DNA from: Mycoplasmataceae bacterium
GTDB taxonomy: Bacteria > Bacillota_I > Bacilli_A > Mycoplasmatales > Hepatoplasmataceae
DNA: 10,114 bases
Reading direction: 5' to 3'
Assembly (NCBI GenBank): GCA_013214765.1
Contig: JABSQD010000012.1
Location: forward strand, 1-10,114
Positions 7,145 through 10,114 of this stretch are shown in pieces. The notes beneath the pieces were generated by a model, which searched no databases, was not told the DNA's origin, and was given only the letters and a program-made list of their open reading frames with translations. A program made the position numbers and the translations under genes. The stretch's first letter is position 1. Each line of letters opens with the position of its first letter.

Positions 7145-7989
7145 TATTTTGATTCCTCTTTAGAATTATTTTTTTCAAATTTTTTAGCACCTTCATTACT
7201 TAATTTAATATGTTTTTCAAATTGTTTTTTTGTTAAAGATTTTTTTCAAATTTTAAGATCTTCAATAATTAATCCTCTAATTCTCTTGCTTATAATTTCT
7301 GTTGGAATTTTAGAATGCTCAATTGGTTTAATAGGTTTATGAACTATGACTTTAACAATTCTTGTTTTAAATGATCATGGAGTTTTAGCTTCTAATGTTC
7401 CAACAATTGTAACTGGTAAAATAGGTAAAAAATATTTTTGTGGAAATTTAAATAATCCATTTTTAAATTCTAACACTTCACCACTTAAAGATCTCATTCC
7501 CTCAGGAAAAATAGTAATTGCTTTATTTTTAGATTTAGCATATTGAGATGCTCCATCTAATAAAGATAAAGATTGTCTAGGAGATTTCCTATCTAAAAAC
7601 ATGCCATCTATACCTGTAAAATATCCTCTAACAAACTTGTTCTCTTTTAAATTTTTTTTTGCTACTGGAATTAAATCTAACTTACTACCAAGCGCACAAG
7701 ATAAATATACTCCATCTAAATTAGAAGTATGATTAGGAGTTATTCAAACTGCTCCTTTCGGAATATTATCTATTCCATCAATAATAATTTTAATTCCAAA
7801 TCTTTTAACAACACCTTTCATTTTTTTTCTATGATATGCTATTCTTTCTTTGAATGGATGAATATTTGGATCTTGTTCCTTTTTATTTTTTTTATTTCAT
7901 TTATGAAGTTTTCTTGAGCCATGATATGCCACTAATGGAAGTGTTAATCAAATTACACACATTCTAAATATATTTTTTACTGTATCCAT
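7144..7989 (-). CDS. plsC: 1-acyl-sn-glycerol-3-phosphate acyltransferase
   Basis: PlsC adds the second acyl chain to lysophosphatidic acid, giving phosphatidic acid, at the inner face of the membrane. The 281-residue protein has a hydrophobic N-terminal anchor (about 8-22, FRMCVIWLTLPLVAY). The acyltransferase motifs come in order: NHTSNLD with His87 and Asp92 (HX4D), GIDGMFLDR at 126-134, FPEGMRS at 161-167, and the proline block FLPILPVTI near 187-195. A lysine-rich tail follows. Five Trp codons are TGA, so standard-code translation fragments it. GGGAGAA lies before the ATG. It follows acpS by 37 bases, placing two lipid-synthesis genes together. Confidence 0.93.
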
Positions 7990-8026
7990 AATTCTCCCAA
8001 CTATATTTAATATTTATTTATAATAA

Positions 8027-8362
8027 TTATACCTTTACTAACATAGAAAATGCCACTGTAAAATCTTTTTCATGTGATATTGAAAGAAGTATATCTTTTC
8101 TTTCTATTCCATCTATTAATACTTTTGGTTTTCCAGATTTATATTTTAATATTGAAATTTGCGAAAAAGTTATTGATTTATCAAAAGATTTAATAATAGA
8201 CTCTTTTGAAGCCCATCTTCCACTTATGAAATTTAATTTATTATCTTTTTTAAAAGTTTTCAATAAATTTAATTCATCCTTATTTAAAAATTTATTTTTA
8301 ACATTAAATACTTTAATTCTGTTTTTTGAAACTATGTCTGTACCAATTCCTATTATATTCAC
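8027..8362 (-). CDS. acpS: Holo-[acyl-carrier-protein] synthase
   Basis: AcpS transfers 4'-phosphopantetheine from coenzyme A to a serine of apo-ACP, activating it for acyl transfer. From the GTG at 8362 the product is 111 residues, VNIIGIGTDIVSKNRI onward. Asp9 in GTDIV and Glu55 in RWASKES are the metal-binding residues, and SISHEKDFTVAF is the usual C-terminal signature. A longer frame exists to 8398, but its extra residues (YIINYIIYNLY) are translated promoter-like AT sequence and the family normally begins right before xIGIGxD, so GTG 8362 is preferred. No Shine-Dalgarno is present; a -10 box ends six bases before the GTG, so translation may be leaderless. First gene of a seven-gene operon. 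Confidence 0.92.
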   Translation of the reverse strand: MNIIGIGTDIVSKNRIKVFNVKNKFLNKDELNLLKTFKKDNKLNFISGRWASKESIIKSFDKSITFSQISILKYKSGKPKVLIDGIERKDILLSISHEKDFTVAFSMLVKV

Positions 8363-8385
8363 ATATAAATTATATATAATATAAT
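8358..8385 (+). promoter_or_regulatory. Promoter of rnhC
   Basis: On the plus strand TTCACA (8358-8363, five of six to TTGACA) is followed after 16 bases by TATAAT (8380-8385); a second TATAAT at 8375-8380 overlaps it. The transcription start would fall at about 8391-8392, on the rnhC ATG. The -35 hexamer contains the complement of the acpS GTG (8360-8362), so the divergent promoters interlock completely. Confidence 0.45.
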
Positions 8386-8397
8386 TAATTATGTACA
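8369..8397 (-). promoter_or_regulatory. Promoter of the acpS operon
   Basis: On the minus strand TGTACA (8392-8397, four of six to TTGACA) and a perfect TATAAT (8369-8374) are 17 bases apart. Six bases after the -10 box comes the acpS GTG, so the transcript would begin at the start codon. The -35 element overlaps the second and third bases of the divergent rnhC ATG and continues into its coding sequence. Confidence 0.5.
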
Positions 8398-9216
8398 CAA
8401 GTATAAAAGCTTATTCACAAAAATCTTTCATGAAATTTTATTTAAAATTAAATGGAAGTAAAACATATTCAGATAAAAAAATAACTTTTGATGTTATTGA
8501 TTATGATGATATTCAAATTACATTTTATTGTAATCTAACAATATTATTTAGAGGGTTTTTATCAAAAAAAATAAAATTATTAATAGATATTATTATTGAT
8601 AAAGAATTATACGTGGGTTCTGATGAAGTCGGTGTTGGAGAAACAATAGGTCCTATGGTTGCTGTAGCATTAAGATTCAATAGTTATGAAGATAAAAAAA
8701 TTGTAATATTAAATGGTATAAAAGATTCTAAAAAAATGAGTGCTAAAGAAATACAAGAGAAGGCAAAATTTATCATGAATCATTCTACATATTATGTTGC
8801 AAATATGATTCCTGAAACATTTAATAAAAAATATAAACTTTTACCTAATGTAAAAGCAATAAATGCATTAATGCAAAACCAATTACACAAAAAATTTGAA
8901 GGTAAAGGTTATAAACATATCACAGACCAATTTGTTAATGAAAAAAAATATAAAGAATATATATTAAATAGTAATAATAAACCATTCAAAGGAAATCTTC
9001 TTTTATTAACGAAAGCTGAAGAAAAATATTTGGAAGTATCTGCTGCTGCAATCATTGATAAATCAATATACAATATTTGAATTAAAATCTGAAGGTGTTA
9101 ATATCCGAATTATAAATAGACTTAATACTTGAAATATTTTTCAAGATATTCAATCAGGAAAAATAATTGTTAAAGATAAATTTAAATACATAAAAAAATG
9201 AAATAAAAATAATTAA
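8391..9216 (+). pseudogene. rnhC: Ribonuclease HIII with a frameshifted or replaced C-terminus
   Basis: RNase HIII cleaves the RNA strand of RNA-DNA hybrids. Residues 1-75 resemble the TBP-like N-terminal domain (ITFYCNLTILFRG); the catalytic domain has GSDEVGVGETIGP with Asp78 and Glu79, DSKKM at 112-116, ITDQF with Asp179, then TKAEEKYLEVSAAAII. RNase HIII, not HII, is indicated by GSDEVG and the DQF motif. After SAAAII the expected AR-type helix is absent. With TGA as Trp the frame ends at 9101 (236 residues). A frame one base over, open from 9010, continues from about 9073 (FELKSEGVNIRII) to TAA at 9214-9216, restoring a more normal length. Either one base was gained near 9062-9080 or the tail is foreign. 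Met14 (8430) is an alternative start. Confidence 0.75.
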
Positions 9217-9252
9217 AAAAAATAAAAACTTTAGAATATATAATATTCAAAG
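9214..9252 (-). terminator. Intrinsic terminator of ribF-rpsO, possibly bidirectional
   Basis: CTTT (9229-9232) and GAATAT (9234-9239), with one bulged A, pair with ATATTC (9243-9248) and AAAG (9249-9252) around a three-base loop. On the minus strand the stem is followed by a long T-tract (complement of 9215-9228), the classic form for ending the rpsO transcript. On the plus strand only a weak T-tract follows, but the hairpin lies just past the convergent rnhC remnant and may stop that too. Confidence 0.65.
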
Positions 9253-9287
9253 ATTTTAATCAAGATAAATTATATTTTAATAATGTT

Positions 9288-9557
9288 CTACTTTCTTAAA
9301 TTAAGATCTGATAAAATAGCTTTATATCTTTTTTCAGATTCTGATTTTAAGTATTTAATTAATGAAGCTCTTTTAGAAACTTTTTTATAAAGTCCTAATT
9401 TAGAATGTTTATCTTTTTTGTGAACTTTCATATGTTCAGTTAAATCTAAAATTTCAAAAGTTAAAATAGCAATTTGAACTTCTGTTTTACCAGTATCTTG
9501 ACTATTTTTTCCATATTTATTAATTATTTCTTGTCTATTTTCTTTTGTAATCGCCAT
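9288..9557 (-). CDS. rpsO: 30S ribosomal protein S15
   Basis: S15 binds the central domain of 16S rRNA early in small-subunit assembly. From the ATG at 9555-9557 the product is 89 residues, the standard length, opening MAITKENRQEIINKYGKNSQ. It contains DTGKTEVQIAILTFEI, LTEHMKVHKKDKHSKLGL and the C-terminal RYKAILSDLNLRK. A longer frame to 9587 merely reads back through the end of ribF and is rejected. The start is four bases after the ribF stop; AAAAAAGG inside ribF is a weak and somewhat distant ribosome binding site. A terminator follows. Confidence 0.96.
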   Translation of the reverse strand: MAITKENRQEIINKYGKNSQDTGKTEVQIAILTFEILDLTEHMKVHKKDKHSKLGLYKKVSKRASLIKYLKSESEKRYKAILSDLNLRK

Positions 9558-9561
9558 ACTT

Positions 9562-10114
9562 TTATATTTTACCTTTTTTAAGGTCAATAAAATATTCTTT
9601 TCCTATTTTTTTATCTTCATCAAGCTTTTTAATTAATTCATCAATTGAAGAAAATTTAATTGGATCTCTATATTTTTCTATTAATTCAACAAATATTTCC
9701 TTTCCATATATATTTTCATTAAAATCATATATAAAAGTTTCATATGTTTTATTATTTGCTCCTAAAGTAGGATTGTAAGATATAGAAGTTAATGAATTTC
9801 ATCTTTTTTTATTGTAAGTAACATATGAATAAAATATTCCTTCTCCTATATCAATTTTTTTAACTGGATATGTAACATTGGCAGTGGGCATTCCAAATTT
9901 TTTTCCATTACCTAATCCTTTTACAATAATTCCCTTATAAGAAAAATATTGATTCATTAAATTTTTATATTTAATTAAATCCTGATTATAAATTGTTTTA
10001 ATTATATTAGTTGTAGAATATTTAATTTCTTTTAATTTAACATCTTCTAAAATTTCAAGATTAAAAAAATTATTTATTGTTTCAAGATTACCTTCTCTAT
10101 TAAATCCATATTTA
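9562..10114 (-). CDS. ribF: Bifunctional riboflavin kinase/FAD synthetase, 5' part missing
   Basis: RibF phosphorylates riboflavin to FMN and adenylylates FMN to FAD. Only the last 183 residues are inside the window; the start lies beyond the right edge. Residues 1-60 are the end of the adenylyltransferase half, with KYGFNREGN and KYSTTNIIKTI matching the GxGRxG and ISSTxIR motifs. The kinase domain follows: KGIIVKGLGNGKKFGMPTAN (60-79) with the PTAN motif, YNPTLG (113-118), YETFIYDF (124-131), YGKEI and KFSSIDELIKKLDED. One Trp is TGA (KKRWNS). The gene ends four bases before rpsO, an order common in Firmicutes and mollicutes. Confidence 0.94.

Noticed and set aside
8363..8398. Longer acpS starting at GTG 8398
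   Set aside because: The added residues would be the translated promoter region, would overlap the rnhC start, and precede the normal AcpS N-terminus.
9558..9587. Longer rpsO starting at 9587
   Set aside because: The extra ten residues read through the ribF 3' end out of frame; the ATG at 9557 gives the canonical 89-residue S15 opening.

Overview
The window comes from a mollicute (Mycoplasma-like) chromosome. It is strongly AT-rich, and at least seven recognisable genes stay open only if TGA is read as tryptophan (rsmD, rplQ, scpB, deoA, plsC, ribF and an unknown membrane protein; rnhC also needs it near its 3' end). TGG is still used as well (rpsK, rluB, acpS). Genes are packed with short gaps or overlaps. 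I cannot name the species.

Layout, left to right; everything is on the minus strand except rnhC. Bases 1-60 are an odd GC-rich block containing a perfect-looking hairpin, into which the end of rsmD (16S rRNA methyltransferase) runs. Next is a compact ribosomal/RNA polymerase operon, transcribed rpmJ-rpsM-rpsK-rpoA-rplQ (2881 down to 605), with a recognisable promoter (3027-3055) and a structured leader of about 140 nt in front of rpmJ. The usual upstream neighbours (secY, adk, map, infA) are absent here; the segment beside it is a second operon.

The second operon runs acpS-plsC-deoA-scpA-scpB-rluB-unknown membrane protein (8362 down to 3096). Apart from acpS/plsC (37 nt apart), its genes overlap or nearly touch. 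It combines acyl-carrier-protein activation and phosphatidic acid synthesis (acpS, plsC), pyrimidine nucleoside salvage (deoA), the kleisin and winged-helix subunits of the SMC condensin (scpA, scpB), and a pseudouridine synthase of large-subunit rRNA (rluB). rnhC (RNase HIII) is divergent from acpS; the two promoters appear to interlock, each start codon lying in or against the other gene's -35 element. The rnhC reading frame breaks near its 3' end.

The last block, convergent with rnhC across a terminator hairpin, is ribF-rpsO (FAD synthetase/riboflavin kinase and ribosomal protein S15); ribF runs off the right edge.

Most of the window is core housekeeping. The parts worth a second look are the structured rpmJ leader, the interlocking divergent promoters with likely leaderless starts, the foreign-looking left edge, the broken rnhC tail and the unrecognised membrane protein. 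I see no tRNA, rRNA, CRISPR array, insertion sequence or defence system.
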